Below, one piece after another: positions 54,955 to 64,000 of a stretch of DNA of 64,000 nucleotides. The notes beneath the pieces were generated by a model. The model saw nothing but the letters and a program-made list of their open reading frames with translations. It did no database searches and was not told the origin of the DNA. The stretch spans positions 124,001 to 188,000 of the forward strand of contig KV918888.1 of assembly GCA_002049455.2 (NCBI GenBank), given 5' to 3'. The position numbers were made by a program, and so were the translations under genes. The stretch's first letter is position 1; each line of letters starts with the position of its first letter. The DNA comes from Porphyra umbilicalis. Taxonomy: Eukaryota; Rhodophyta; Bangiophyceae; Bangiales; Bangiaceae.

Positions 54955-55413
54955 GGGAGCCGCCCCCTTGGCGGACGGAGGGTGGGTGTGCGTGTGGGGA
55001 GGGTGACTGCCCGCGATGGCTCGGGCTTTTTGGCTGTGGTGTGGTGGCACTGCCTCGCCGTCGCTCACGTCTTTACCTAGTGACGCAGTTACTGCCCGTT
55101 GATGCACTTGCTCGGGACGCCTGTGGAGAGAGCGGGCTGAACGGTCGTCGAGACGGCGGGTTCCTCCGCGTGCATTCACAACGACCTTAGGGACGACACT
55201 CGGGTCCGTTTGGGTGGTGGCCCCAGCTCTCATCAGCATGCCCACTGCCGGTCCTGCGCGGCCCGTCGCCGCGCGATTAGTACAGATGCAAACAACACCT
55301 GCCTGTCTGTACATGCGCTGCCCGACGGCCATCGGCAGCGACCCCATCGTGCTTCATCCACCCCACCCCAAAACCCCCAGCCACCGCCCCCGTCCCCCTT
55401 GCCCCCCTCAACC
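54955..55413. other. Convergent 3' spacer
   Basis: Between the 3' ends of the PEX13-like gene (+) and TAP46 (-). No gene or repeat of note. Confidence 0.6.
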
Positions 55414-57006
55414 TCAACGCAGTGTGTTGCCCGACCCCCGGTTGTTCTCCCCCTTCCAATCGTCCCACTCGCGCGCGGCCAGGGTGTCCCGGTCCGCCAC
55501 CGCATCATCCCGGTCCGGGTCTTCCGCGGCGGCGGCCGCCGCCTTGGCCGCCTTGGCCGCCCCGTCCGCCGCCGCCTTTTCCACCGCCCGCGCCGCCTCA
55601 AACGCCCCCCACTCCTCCACCGTGTAGGTGGGGAGCGCGTGGCTCGGGCGGAAGACGCCCGCCGCCGCCGCGGCGCGGCCGCTCAAGCCCCCACCACCGC
55701 CGCCGCCGCCGCCGACGGTGCCGCCGACGGCGGCGCCCGCGCGCCCGCCCCCTCTGCCGGCCGCCCCCGCCGTCGGCGGCGGCGGCGGGACGCCAATGCG
55801 AAAGTTGCGCGGCAACCCGAGGCGCTCCGTCGCCGTCGGCCCGCCGCGCGGCGGCGGCGGCACCGCCTCCCCCCGCGCCGCCGCGTCGGCCGCATACGCA
55901 AGCAGCGCCGCCTCCTCGTCGAGCAGCGGCAGCGCGTCGACGCTCCGCCGCACGGCGGCGGCGAGGGCGGCAACGCCCAGCTGCCGCGCCGCCTCCTCGT
56001 CCTCCCCCCACCGGTCGTCGTCGCCCCCATCCCCGCCGCCGCCGCCACCCCCACCCCCGCCGCCGCCGTCGCCACGACCCCCCCCACCGCACGCCGTGGC
56101 ACCGTCGCGGACCCCCCCCCCTCCCCGGCGGCCGGCCGACCGCCGCGCGTACGCGTCGGCCAACAACCGCACGTCGGCCGCCGCGGCGCGGTCCCGCTTG
56201 TACCGCTCGATTTTGGCCGCCCGCCGCCGCCCCGCGTCGGCCGGCAGGCCATCCGACGAGCGGACGCCGCAGAGGACGCCCGACGCGTCCACGCGCGCGT
56301 CCGCGCCGTCGGCGTGCGCGTCCCCCCCCGCGTCCCGCGTGAGGACAGACACGAGCAGCGCCCGCTCGGCGGGGGGCACCACCCGCAGCTGCTTCATGTG
56401 GGCGAGGAAGCGCTCGTGGCCGTCCCGCGCGGCGCGGAGGCGGGTCAGCCGCGTCGCGGCCGCGGCCGCGGCGGCGGCAGCGCCGTCGCCGTTGCCGTCG
56501 GTGGCGCCACCCCCTCCTGCCCGCTGCTGCACGGGCTCCTCGGCGGGGCGGGGCGGGCGGGGGGCTTGCAGCGCGAGCGCGCGCGCGAGGAGGTGCGGCG
56601 CGAGCGCGAGCGGCAGCGCCGCCGTCGGCACGTCCTCCCCCTCCTCGTTGGGGGAAAAGACGGCGGCGGTGGCCACTTGATCGGCCAACTCCTGCGCGGC
56701 GGTGGGGATGGCGTCGGCGTCGAGAAGGGGGGGGTTCGCCCGCCCCAGCGGCGCGCCGGGCGCAAGGCAGAGGAGGACGTCGCCGACGAGCGCGGCGGGG
56801 TCGGGGGGCGCCACCAGCTCCCCGCGCTCGACGGAGAGGGCGAGCACGGCTAATTGTCGGTGCATTGTGGTGGCTTGTTGGCGGGGCGAGCGCACGACAG
56901 AGGAGGCACGGGGGGGGCGGGGGGCGGAGACCAGGGGAGCGGGACGACTCCAGCTGGCTGCGACCGGAGCGCCCTTCTGACAACGAGCACGCTTGACCTT
57001 GGGCAA
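55414..57006 (-). CDS. TAP42/TAP46/IGBP1 (alpha4) PP2A-type phosphatase regulator
   Basis: A single exon of up to 530 residues. It ends EWDDWKGENNRGSGNTLR, the hallmark C-terminus of TAP42/alpha4 (consensus DDWKDDNPRG.GN). Upstream of it lie VFRPSHALPTYTVEEWG (about 450-466), the family's conserved element before the acidic tail, and RRRAAKIERYKRDRA (about 260-275), the basic helix present in all members. The N-terminal half forms the alpha-helical region that binds the catalytic subunits of PP2A, PP4 and PP6 and shields them; in plants and yeast the protein acts downstream of TOR. A Gly-rich insertion (about 300-325) and Pro/Gly loops make it longer than the usual 350-400 residues. The start at 57006 gives a basic 47-residue leader; Met48 at 56865 is an equally plausible start and would fit the family better. 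Cytosolic by inference. Confidence 0.9.
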   Translation of the reverse strand: MPKVKRARCQKGAPVAASWSRPAPLVSAPRPPRASSVVRSPRQQATTMHRQLAVLALSVERGELVAPPDPAALVGDVLLCLAPGAPLGRANPPLLDADAIPTAAQELADQVATAAVFSPNEEGEDVPTAALPLALAPHLLARALALQAPRPPRPAEEPVQQRAGGGGATDGNGDGAAAAAAAAATRLTRLRAARDGHERFLAHMKQLRVVPPAERALLVSVLTRDAGGDAHADGADARVDASGVLCGVRSSDGLPADAGRRRAAKIERYKRDRAAAADVRLLADAYARRSAGRRGGGGVRDGATACGGGGRGDGGGGGGGGGGGGDGGDDDRWGEDEEAARQLGVAALAAAVRRSVDALPLLDEEAALLAYAADAAARGEAVPPPPRGGPTATERLGLPRNFRIGVPPPPPTAGAAGRGGGRAGAAVGGTVGGGGGGGGGLSGRAAAAAGVFRPSHALPTYTVEEWGAFEAARAVEKAAADGAAKAAKAAAAAAEDPDRDDAVADRDTLAAREWDDWKGENNRGSGNTLR

Positions 57007-57488
57007 CAGACCGCCAGTCAGGCGGTCTATGGATTACCTGATGAAGTTACTGGGGGGTCATAATACCAACTGAACTCCTGCCACAGTGTAAGTCGACATT
57101 TGCCTGCGCAAATAGCCATCAATCGGCTATCAGCACATCACCTCCACGCTGCTGGATGGCTGGCATTTGTGACTGCCGAATCGACGGAGAAGCGAGGCAG
57201 TATCTCTCCATCTCGCCACCTGTCCTGCTCGTAGAAATTGAATCCTTCCTCAATTTATATGCGTCAGGCCTGAACCCGCTCCTGCCTATGCACAATGTCG
57301 CGGCCTAAACAATCGATTGCTATAGTCGACGTGCTTGGACGCCGGTGGAGACGACGACCCCTATCCCCCCGGCATCCCCATCGCCACCACCACCGCGCGT
57401 CCTTGTCCCCCCCCCCAACACCGCGGTCGACCCCGCGGCACCCGATCCGTCTGGTTGGTTGGCGGCACACCCGCCCCCGACCGCCACC
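57007..57488. other. Divergent upstream region of TAP46 (-) and eS26 (+)
   Basis: 482 bp with moderate GC. Contains the leader of the ribosomal protein gene, which is CT/CA-rich just before the start. The reading frame is open upstream from 57345, but CACCATGACG at 57489 matches the family's N-terminus exactly. Confidence 0.6.
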
Positions 57489-57863
57489 ATGACGGTCAAG
57501 CGCCGCAACCACGGCCGCAACCGGCACGGCCGCAACCACACCCGCCTCGTCAACTGCGACGGGTGCGGCTGCAAGCCGCCCAAGGACAAGGCCATCAAGC
57601 GCTTTACGGTGCGCAACATTGTCGACAAGAGCTCTCTCCGGGATCTGACCGACGCTTGCGTCATTGACAATTATGAGCTGCCGAAGCTGTACAACAAGAC
57701 GCACTACTGCGTGTCGTGCGCGGTGCACCGCAAGACGGTGCGGCCGCGCTCCAAGGTCACCCGCGGGGAGCGGGCCAACCCGCGCGCGCTGCTGATGGAG
57801 AAGTACCGCAAGCAAGCAGCGGGTGGGGACGCGGCGGCGGCGGCGGGCGGCCCGGCAAAGTAG
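57489..57863 (+). CDS. RPS26: 40S ribosomal protein eS26
   Basis: 124 residues, one exon. The N-terminus MTVKRRNHGRNRHGRNH is the Arg/Asn-rich eS26 leader that contacts mRNA and rRNA at the exit channel. Zinc ligands are present as Cys23/Cys26 and Cys74/Cys77 (HYCVSCAVH). The core KPPKDKAIKRFTVRNIVDKS matches the family closely, as does LPKLYNKTHYC. Family members are about 100-130 residues, so the length is normal. The C-terminal tail is Ala/Gly-rich instead of the Pro/Arg-rich tail of animals. The best-supported gene in the window and a good internal standard for codon use and start context. Confidence 0.98.
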   Translation: MTVKRRNHGRNRHGRNHTRLVNCDGCGCKPPKDKAIKRFTVRNIVDKSSLRDLTDACVIDNYELPKLYNKTHYCVSCAVHRKTVRPRSKVTRGERANPRALLMEKYRKQAAGGDAAAAAGGPAK

Positions 57864-58782
57864 ACGAGATGTGCGGCTGGTGGTGGACGGGTTGCGCCGG
57901 TGCCGGCGACGGGGCGGGCTGCTCCAGGAGTGGTCATGATGGGGGGGGCATGGGGAGCTTGGCTTGCCGTGCTGCGATTGAGCTGTGGATGACGGGCGGT
58001 CGCGAGGCTCGTCGTTTTGCTGTGAGGGGCTGGGCGGAGGTCCTGCGGGCGCCTGCTGCTGCTCTTGCTGCTGCGTGTGTGGAGTCGCGTGCGGCTGCGC
58101 TGGAGGTGCTGGCTTGTGGTGCTTTGCGATGCTCGTGCATCAAGTTGTGGTGCAGTAGAAACATATGCACTGTGTGCCCTTTCTTCTATACGCATGGGCT
58201 ACTGTCCGTAGGTGCTCGTCACGTTTGACTTCGTTTTTTTTTGTTATGTGTGGGTCGCAGGATCGCGGTGACTTTGTTCTCTCGTTCGTTGCGTCAACGT
58301 CCTTTGTCTGGGTGGTGCGCACCCGCACATGACTGTATTTCTCACGACATCAGCGCGACGGGGCCCTGGACATGTCCGCAAGACCGTCGCCCTGTCCATC
58401 TCTCTTGTTGCGGAACAAGACACACTGCCCGTCAAGCAGCGTCGGGACGCGCAACCCCAGACTGATGGGCCAGAGATCGGCTGGATGGCTGTCCTCGGCG
58501 CGTGTCGTCCCCGTCGGCTGGGGTCAGACACCCACCCACCCAGTTCCGCTGGGTGTTCCCCTCTCCCTCCTACTGTTTCTCCCTCGGGCAGTAGCTTGGT
58601 TCCGCGCCGAGCAAGACGGTTTGTTGACAGCAGCAGCTGTGCCATTTCTGTTTCCACCGTTCCCTGCTTCTGTGCAAGACACGCACGGGGCCGACGTCAC
58701 GCAGTGTACACCACCCAGCCCGCGGCCACGCCCAGCGCCTCGCCCGCGGGCGGCACCTCGAGCCCCCCCCGCACTTGCCACG
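57864..58782. other. Convergent intergenic region
   Basis: 3' UTRs of eS26 (+) and the dioxygenase (-). No gene recognised; frames here are short and unsupported. Confidence 0.6.
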
Positions 58783-59958
58783 CTACTTGGCCAACGACGC
58801 GAGCACCCGCCGCCGCCCCTCAAACGTCCCCCGCGCATGGTACGCCTGCCGATTGTCAATGTACATGAGGTCCCCCGGCGTCCACGCAATCCGCGCCGCG
58901 CACGCCTCCAACACCCGCCCGACGGCGGCCATGGCGTCGGCGTCAAGCGCCCCCCCCGCGCCGTCGCGCACGCACTCGGCGGGCGTGTTGTACTCGTCCG
59001 TCCACCCCGTGTAGGCAGCGTGGATTTGGTTGTAAAACGCCACGGCGCCGGGCCGCCCGTCGACCGCCCGCGTCGCGGGGAGGGGCGGCGACACCTCCCG
59101 CAGCAGCCGCCCGTGCCCCGCCGACCCGTCGCCGAGCCACTCCCACGTGTAGCCGCGGGCGGCGAGCGCCGCCTCTGCCGCCGCCGCCGACGACACGTTG
59201 AGCGTCGCGCGCCAGCCGCGGCCAATGGCGCTCGACGAGCGGTCCCACTCGGACATGACGCGGCGGTACGAGACGCCGTGCTGCGTCAGCTGCCGCACAA
59301 AAGCCGGGTACTCGGCGGCGAGGCGGTCGTACACGCGGGTGGAGAGGGCGAGCGGCGTCTCGCCGCCCGAGCCGGTCGCCGGGTGCACGCAAAAGAAAAA
59401 GATGCGGGCGGGCGACTCGGGCGTCTGCGCCAGCTCGTGGTGGAAGGGGATGACCCGCGAGGGGGGGGACTCGTTGGCCGTAAACACCACGTCGCCAACG
59501 ACGGCGGTGCGGACGGCGTTGCCGCCGACATAGGGGAAGTTGTCGGCAGCGACGCCGTCAGTGATGAGCGACGCAAAGGCGGTGGCGTCGGCGGGGAGGA
59601 GGCCCCGCACAAACAGCGCGCCGTGCCGCCGCACCAGGCCGTCGAGGGCGGACCGGTTGGCGGCCGCCCAGGCGGTCGCGGCCGCCGCCGAGATGGGGGT
59701 CCCCGGCGCGCCGTCGGGGGAGGACGCGAGGAGGCACAGGGGGAAGACGGGCGTGCCATCCCCCCACTCGCGCTGGCCAGGTAGGGAGATGGCTCGGACG
59801 GCCACGTCGGGGGTGTTGTGGAGCGCCAGCGCGGGGGCGTCGGCGGCAGCAGGCGCCGCCGTGGCCGGTGGGCCAGACCCGGCGGCGCCCGCGGGCGTCG
59901 GCTTGGCGGGCGCCGTCGTCGCCATCGCACAGGCTGCGCGGCAGAGGAGCGCCGACAA
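58783..59958 (-). CDS. TauD/TfdA-family Fe(II)/2-oxoglutarate-dependent dioxygenase
   Basis: 391 residues, one exon. The family fold is readable: RHGALFVRGLLPADATAFAS, then the iron-binding HHELAQ (His173/His174-Glu175), SPARIFFFCVHPATGSGGET, the long helical insert, GAVAFYNQIHAAY, and the distal WTPGDLMYIDNRQAYHARG with His374, followed by Arg in GRRRVLASL that would hold 2-oxoglutarate. The metal motif is therefore HxE with a distal His, as in clavaminate synthase-like members, rather than the HxD of taurine dioxygenase. The substrate is unknown; small carboxylates or amino-acid derivatives are usual. The first 45 residues are Ala/Pro/Thr-rich and could be an organellar leader. Met12 is an alternative start. 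Confidence 0.9.
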   Translation of the reverse strand: MSALLCRAACAMATTAPAKPTPAGAAGSGPPATAAPAAADAPALALHNTPDVAVRAISLPGQREWGDGTPVFPLCLLASSPDGAPGTPISAAAATAWAAANRSALDGLVRRHGALFVRGLLPADATAFASLITDGVAADNFPYVGGNAVRTAVVGDVVFTANESPPSRVIPFHHELAQTPESPARIFFFCVHPATGSGGETPLALSTRVYDRLAAEYPAFVRQLTQHGVSYRRVMSEWDRSSSAIGRGWRATLNVSSAAAAEAALAARGYTWEWLGDGSAGHGRLLREVSPPLPATRAVDGRPGAVAFYNQIHAAYTGWTDEYNTPAECVRDGAGGALDADAMAAVGRVLEACAARIAWTPGDLMYIDNRQAYHARGTFEGRRRVLASLAK

Positions 59959-60823
59959 ACGGCTGGTTTTGGAGTGGGACCAGCGTAAACTGCAATGGTC
60001 CTCTGGGCGGCCGACGGGGACGTGCCGCCCGACAAGAAAAGGGGTGCAGGGAAGCGGGGTGGAGGGAAACGTACCTGGCGAACTGACACAAACACACTAT
60101 GCTACGCACCTCTTCCTCTGCGCGTGCCGCGCGTGCTGCCGGCAAGGATCTCAGGCAATCTCCGACGGCCGGATACAGGAGAATTCTTCCACATGGATGC
60201 CGTTTCCAGGTGTATCTCGCGCGACGCGCGATACGGCGCTTCACGCCTCAACGCACGCCGCACTGAAACACTCCTGGAGTCGGCTCGGAGAGAGCATCGA
60301 CCGTGTGTGATACGGCTTTGTTGAGAGGTGATGGTCGCCACACCCCGCTGACACCTAGAACAATGTGTGTCACCAGTGGGGACTCCTCCAAGCACGCTTC
60401 GGGCCCTTGGCCCGCTTCCCAAACGCCGCGCCCCCGCCTCCCAGCCGTTGGCACGCACGGCGGGCACGCGCCGGACCGGGAAGCACACTGTGTGCACGGC
60501 ACCCACCGCCGTCGCTGTTGGCGGCGGCGGTCGGGGCGCCGCTGACCGGGCGCTCAGCACGGGCGCTTGCCGCCATCGCCGGGCGCCGCCGCCGCCGCCG
60601 CGCCGGGCGATGGCGCCACCCACACGGCTGGCGGCGGCCAACCCCTGCCACGTCGACGGCCGCATCGGCCGCCGACCAGATGTGCGCCACGCGAGCCCCC
60701 GCGGCGGACCGCCGCCGGCGCCGCCACAAACGCCGCCGCAGGCCACCCCCCCCCCCCCCCCCCCTCCGCCGCAACAGCCGGCGGACCAAACGAGGAGAGG
60801 CCGGCGCTCGCGCCCGGTGGCCA

Positions 60824-60854
<31 letters not shown>

Positions 60855-61510
60855 AGACGACCACACCGCGCGGCGGGGGCTGCTCGCGTCGCGCCCGGGT
60901 CGGCGCGCTGGGAGCGGCGACAGCGGCGGCTGCGGCGGCCACGGCAGGCCTCTGTCGCGCCGGGCCGCGTGGCGGTCGTCGAGGTTGGAGGTGGCACTGC
61001 GGCGGGGGGGCCAGCAGGCCGGCAGAGCAATATTGGCGGCGCAGGGGGGGGCAGGCGGTGCCGCCGCCGCCGCCGAGACGGCGAGGGAAACTCCGGGCGG
61101 TCGAGGTGGCCGAGACACCTCGTACTCGGTCGCATGCCACGCTTCCCGCCATCGGTGTGGCCAATTGTTGACTGAGACACTCAAGTCCAGCTGCTGTGAC
61201 GGCCCGTATCCGGTGTCGGAGGCTACATCCGCCTCAAACCGACAAGCATGAGATATTCGTGTCCCACCAGCACACGCGTGGCGCATTGCGGGATTGGAGG
61301 CACGCCCGCCAGCCGCACAGACCGACACCGCCCCGCATCGCATCGGCCGCCGGAAAGACCCCCCAGGCGCCCGCGATCTCAGCTCCCCCCGCCCGACTCC
61401 CGCCCGCCGTCGCTTCCACCTCCATCCCGCCACTCCCCTTCCCCCGTCTCACTGCCGTCGGAGGCGGCCCGCCGCTTCATTTCCCGCCTCCCTTGCCAAT
61501 ACACACCACC
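59959..61510. other. Divergent intergenic region with simple repeats
   Basis: Lies between the dioxygenase (-) and the YbaB gene (+). 60.5-61.1 kb is GCC/GGC trinucleotide-rich and gives long Ala/Arg/Pro/Gly frames in several phases on both strands, which I reject as genes. A 19-C homopolymer lies at 60746-60764. The last 150 bases are the CT-rich leader of the next gene. Confidence 0.6.
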
Positions 61511-62439
61511 ATGGCGTCCTGCGCGTTCGTACCAACCGTGGCCGCCGGGGCGCTGGTCGCCCGGTCAGCCGCCGCGACGTCGTCCCGGCGGCCGGCGGCT
61601 GTGCCATCTGCCCGCGGCGTTCAGATGCTCATGGGTGGCGGCAAGGGCAACGAGGCGGGGGGGGGGAAGAACCCGTTTGGTGCGCTCGGTAACATGGGCA
61701 ACATCATGGACGCGGTGAAGAAGGCGCAGCAGTTCACGGAGAGCGCCAAGGAGCTTCAGGATGAGTTGAAGGAGGTATGTCATTTGCCTGCCTTGGTGTT
61801 CTGGTTGTGTGCGTTTGTCGGTCGCGTGTTGCCCACTGCTCTCCGGTGGTCTGCCACCTCGCCGTGCAGTAGTGTCGGTTTTCCTTTGGTCCACCTATTG
61901 CCAACGGCTCGACCAACATGTCCTCTGGCTCTTGTTTTTTTCCTCGTTGCCGCACACCATCCCGCTCGACCCCCGTGATCTTGTGGACCGTGGTTCTGTG
62001 TAGACGGAAATCGAGGCGACGGCCCGGGAGGGCAAGGTCAAGGTCGTCCTCACCGGGCAGCAGACGCCCATCTCGGTCACTATTGCGCCCGAGCTGCTGG
62101 ACGAAGGCGCCGACGCGGTTAGCGCGGCGGTCACCGATGCCGTCAAGGCGGCACACTCGCGGTCGCTCGAGTACATGCGCGAGCGCCTGGGCGGGCTGAC
62201 GACGGGTATGTTGCGCTTGCGGTGAATCTGTGTGGTTCATTGGAGGCGGGGGCTTTTATCCGAGAGGGCTCTTGTGTCTGGTGCGGTGGAGTTTTCTGGG
62301 GCCGTCCACTGACGCGACCGTGTGCGTCCGATGCCGCCTGGGTGCTTGTGATGTTTGTTGTCCCTACTCGCTACCGACCCCCTTCATGTACGATTGGCCC
62401 ACTGTAGACTTTGGCTTGCCGCAGCAGCCACCGCAATAA
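61511..62439 (+). CDS. YbaB/EbfC-family nucleoid-associated protein, plastid (STIC2-like), three exons
   Basis: Exons 61511-61774, 62004-62205 and 62408-62439, with introns of 229 and 202 nt bounded by GTATGT...AG. Together they encode 165 residues. Residues 1-38 are Ala/Ser/Arg/Val-rich and acid-poor, a plastid transit peptide. The mature protein has a Gly/Asn-rich entry, GNMGNIMDAVKKAQQFTESA, an alpha helix continuing to LQDELKE, then the strands TEIEATAREGKVKVVLTGQQ, TPISVTIAPELLDEGADAVS, and a long helix ending MRERLGGLTT. The last exon has only 32 nt and encodes DFGLPQQPPQ, matching the hydrophobic LGLP-type end of YbaB proteins. Reading through the second donor instead gives MLRLR, a poorer end. 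Family members bind DNA as dimers; plastid relatives (STIC2) also act in thylakoid protein biogenesis. Either role is inference. Confidence 0.92.
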
Positions 62440-63836
62440 GCTCCTCTGGTTGCATGTGGGAACGCGGTCCTTTCGGATAGCGGTTCCTGTGGGGGTTAAT
62501 ACCTTCTGTGGGGTTGTTGCCATAAAAATCCTATCGGGACGCATCCCATTAACTGGTGAGCTGCTCGCTCTCTCGGAGCCTCGCGGCAGTCGAGCCGTGG
62601 TGACTGTGGAAGACTGTTGCCGATGCTTCAAGCATCCAGCCTGCCTTGTTTTTGTCACGGTGACGCGTACACTGGCGACTGCTTCCATGCCACCGACGTG
62701 TTTTGTCTCACACATGCCTGTATGCATGCAGCCCAGCCTCGCCCAACCCTTCGGATAAGCAACCTGCCTTCGAACAAGTGGGCCGTGAACTCGTGCACTC
62801 GTGTTCGCAGCGATGGGAAAGTGCCATCAAGCAGGACCGCTTGCAGCTCTGGACCAGGCGTCCAAACGTAGTATGGCCGGCGGCAACTCCCGCCCAATCG
62901 CTGCAACCGCTCTCACCTCCGTTGTTCGCCACGCAGACATATCCACCGGTCCAGGTGTCCTTCCCGCCCTGCTCGTGAGCAGCCTGAGGCGCATTGTCGT
63001 GTTTGACGCGACACTCTCCGCGACAAGCGTGGCGGAGAGCACGCCGAGAGGTGTGGAACACAGTAAGTTCAGAACCATCGCTATTTCTACCCTCATCACG
63101 GAGCTCGTCGTGTTGGTTGGTGCTGACCAATGGGGCTGACGGTGGGCGAGCGGCGCTGACGTTCATCATGATGGAGAGCCGACCAAGCCAGAGACGTTTT
63201 GTTCTTGGGAGGAGGTCCATGGGGGGTTAGCCGGCGAGTGTATGCACAAGTAGCGAAAGCCGGGCTCCAATGAGTATTTACAGTAAATGGCGAGGCCCAC
63301 TCAGCCTCCTCAACAGCTGCCGAAGCAGGCACCAAAAGATCTTCACTCATCTTGCACCCAAACGGCAGACAATAATCTGGGATGGCGGAGTCATATGATC
63401 CCCGGCCGAGCGGACGCAGATACATCGTCAGCTCTGAATAAGTTTCCCAACGCAGCCCAACGGGTCCCCAACGGACGGCCCGTTGGGCCCAAGCTTCAAC
63501 TAAACGCGAAACCGTTAGGCTCTGTTGGGACCCAACGGGGGCCAGCGGAACCCCATGAATCCATTTCTTCGGGCTTCTCCACCCCGTTTGCTCGCGATGA
63601 CCATCGATGGTCGCATGTCAAACACGATAGAGACGTGGCAGGGCCAAAGGACAATGAAGTAGATCTGACAGTAGAACAACTTCTACCATCTACTACAATG
63701 AAGGCTCGAAACGAGGTGGATTTTGTGCCTCCTTGACTGCACGTTCCAGCGGATGCCAACGGTGGCGGCGCGCTGCCGTCGATGGCGCTCTCTACCTCTG
63801 CAGACGCGAGACAGCGGCCGCCCAAGTACTCGCGCA
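62440..63836. other. Intergenic
   Basis: No gene recognised. Frames on the - strand over 62.7-63.2 kb and both strands near 63.5 kb lack family resemblance. From about 63420 to 63550 the word CCCAACGG and its reverse complement recur several times (around 63447, 63455, 63465, 63480, 63531), a small cluster of inverted and direct repeats. The stretch 63240-63740 is AT-richer than the rest and could be an old insertion. Confidence 0.5.
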
Positions 63837-64000
63837 ATGGCAGCAACGGGAGCGGCATGTTTTACAGCCGGAGCGGCAGCAACCAAGGCGGCGGCCAAGC
63901 AGGGGGCGCGGGTCGGACCGCTGCCGTCGGAGAAGTCGGCGGACGGCCTTGAGACGCTCGCGTCGGCCAAATCCGGGTCGGCCGGCGCACCGTTGCCGGC
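63837..64000 (+). CDS. Possible 5' part of an unknown gene, cut by the window edge
   Basis: From GCAATGGCAGC at 63837 the frame is open to the window end and reads as an Ala/Thr/Lys-rich, then Ser/Leu-rich sequence (ATKAAAKQGARVGPLPSEKS, ADGLETLASAKSGSAGAP). The composition is like an organellar leader followed by mature protein, and codon wobble is GC-rich. An overlapping + frame from 63782 to 63952 is a competitor. No family can be recognised. Confidence 0.3.
   Translation, partial: MAATGAACFTAGAAATKAAAKQGARVGPLPSEKSADGLETLASAKSGSAGAPLP

Noticed and set aside
55598..56983. 461-codon antisense-phase frame overlapping TAP46
   Set aside because: Shadow of TAP46 in another phase; TAP46 motifs identify the true frame.
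60102..61433. Long Ala/Arg/Gly/Pro frames in all phases
   Set aside because: They arise from GCC/GGC trinucleotide tracts in the dioxygenase-YbaB spacer.

Overview
The window looks like nuclear DNA of a GC-rich, intron-poor photosynthetic eukaryote. Supporting signs are a cytosolic ribosomal protein (eS26) with a Kozak-like start, spliceosomal GT-AG introns, several proteins with plastid-style N-termini (a TPM thylakoid-lumen protein, a COQ10/START-like protein, an ACT-repeat protein, a YbaB/STIC2-type protein), a CIPK/SnRK3-like kinase and an LSD1-type zinc-finger gene. Very high coding GC with mostly single-exon genes and few short introns (about 200-360 nt) fits a bangiophyte red alga of the Porphyra/Pyropia kind. 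That assignment is inference, not proof. There is no sign of operons, CRISPR arrays or bacterial sequence.

Layout. 1-8.7 kb holds no gene I can support; it carries GC-rich tandem and low-complexity repeats, a 1.47-kb unit with 33-bp inverted ends, and a hAT-type miniature transposon with a perfect 8-bp target duplication. 8.7-17.6 kb has an unknown Ser/Ala-rich protein (+), a COQ10/START-like protein (+), a protein kinase (+) and a TPM protein (-). 18-25.8 kb has an ionotropic glutamate receptor-like channel (-) and a small unknown gene (-), bracketed by two diverged direct repeats. 25.8-34.7 kb has an ACT-repeat protein, a HEAT-repeat phosphatase regulatory subunit, a miniature element with long inverted ends, and IWS1/SPN1 (all genes +). 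34.7-43.3 kb has a spliced LSD1-type zinc-finger gene with unresolved 5' exons and a tandem GET3/ArsA ATPase (both +). 43.6-57.9 kb has USP7 (-), a C2H2 zinc-finger protein (+), a possible PEX13-like protein (+), TAP46/IGBP1 (-) and eS26 (+). 57.9-64 kb has a TauD-family dioxygenase (-), a three-exon YbaB protein (+) and perhaps the start of another gene at the right edge.

The genes are a mixed eukaryotic neighbourhood rather than a pathway. Two encode regulators of PP2A/PP4/PP6-type phosphatases (HEAT subunit and TAP46). Four serve the plastid by inference. Two (IWS1, C2H2 protein) act on transcription and two (USP7, GET3) on protein fate.

A consistent oddity is that four gene models are each split by one frame change at or near a C/G homopolymer (8-G at 9078, 10-C at 12268, 10-G at 17310, up to 12-G near 54466). 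In all four a single missing base restores one continuous frame, which suggests systematic homopolymer under-calling in the assembly. The most interesting biology is the double-headed GET3/ArsA protein without CxxC motifs, the plant/animal-type glutamate-receptor channel, and the LSD1-type gene in which an intron cuts through a zinc-binding Cys pair.
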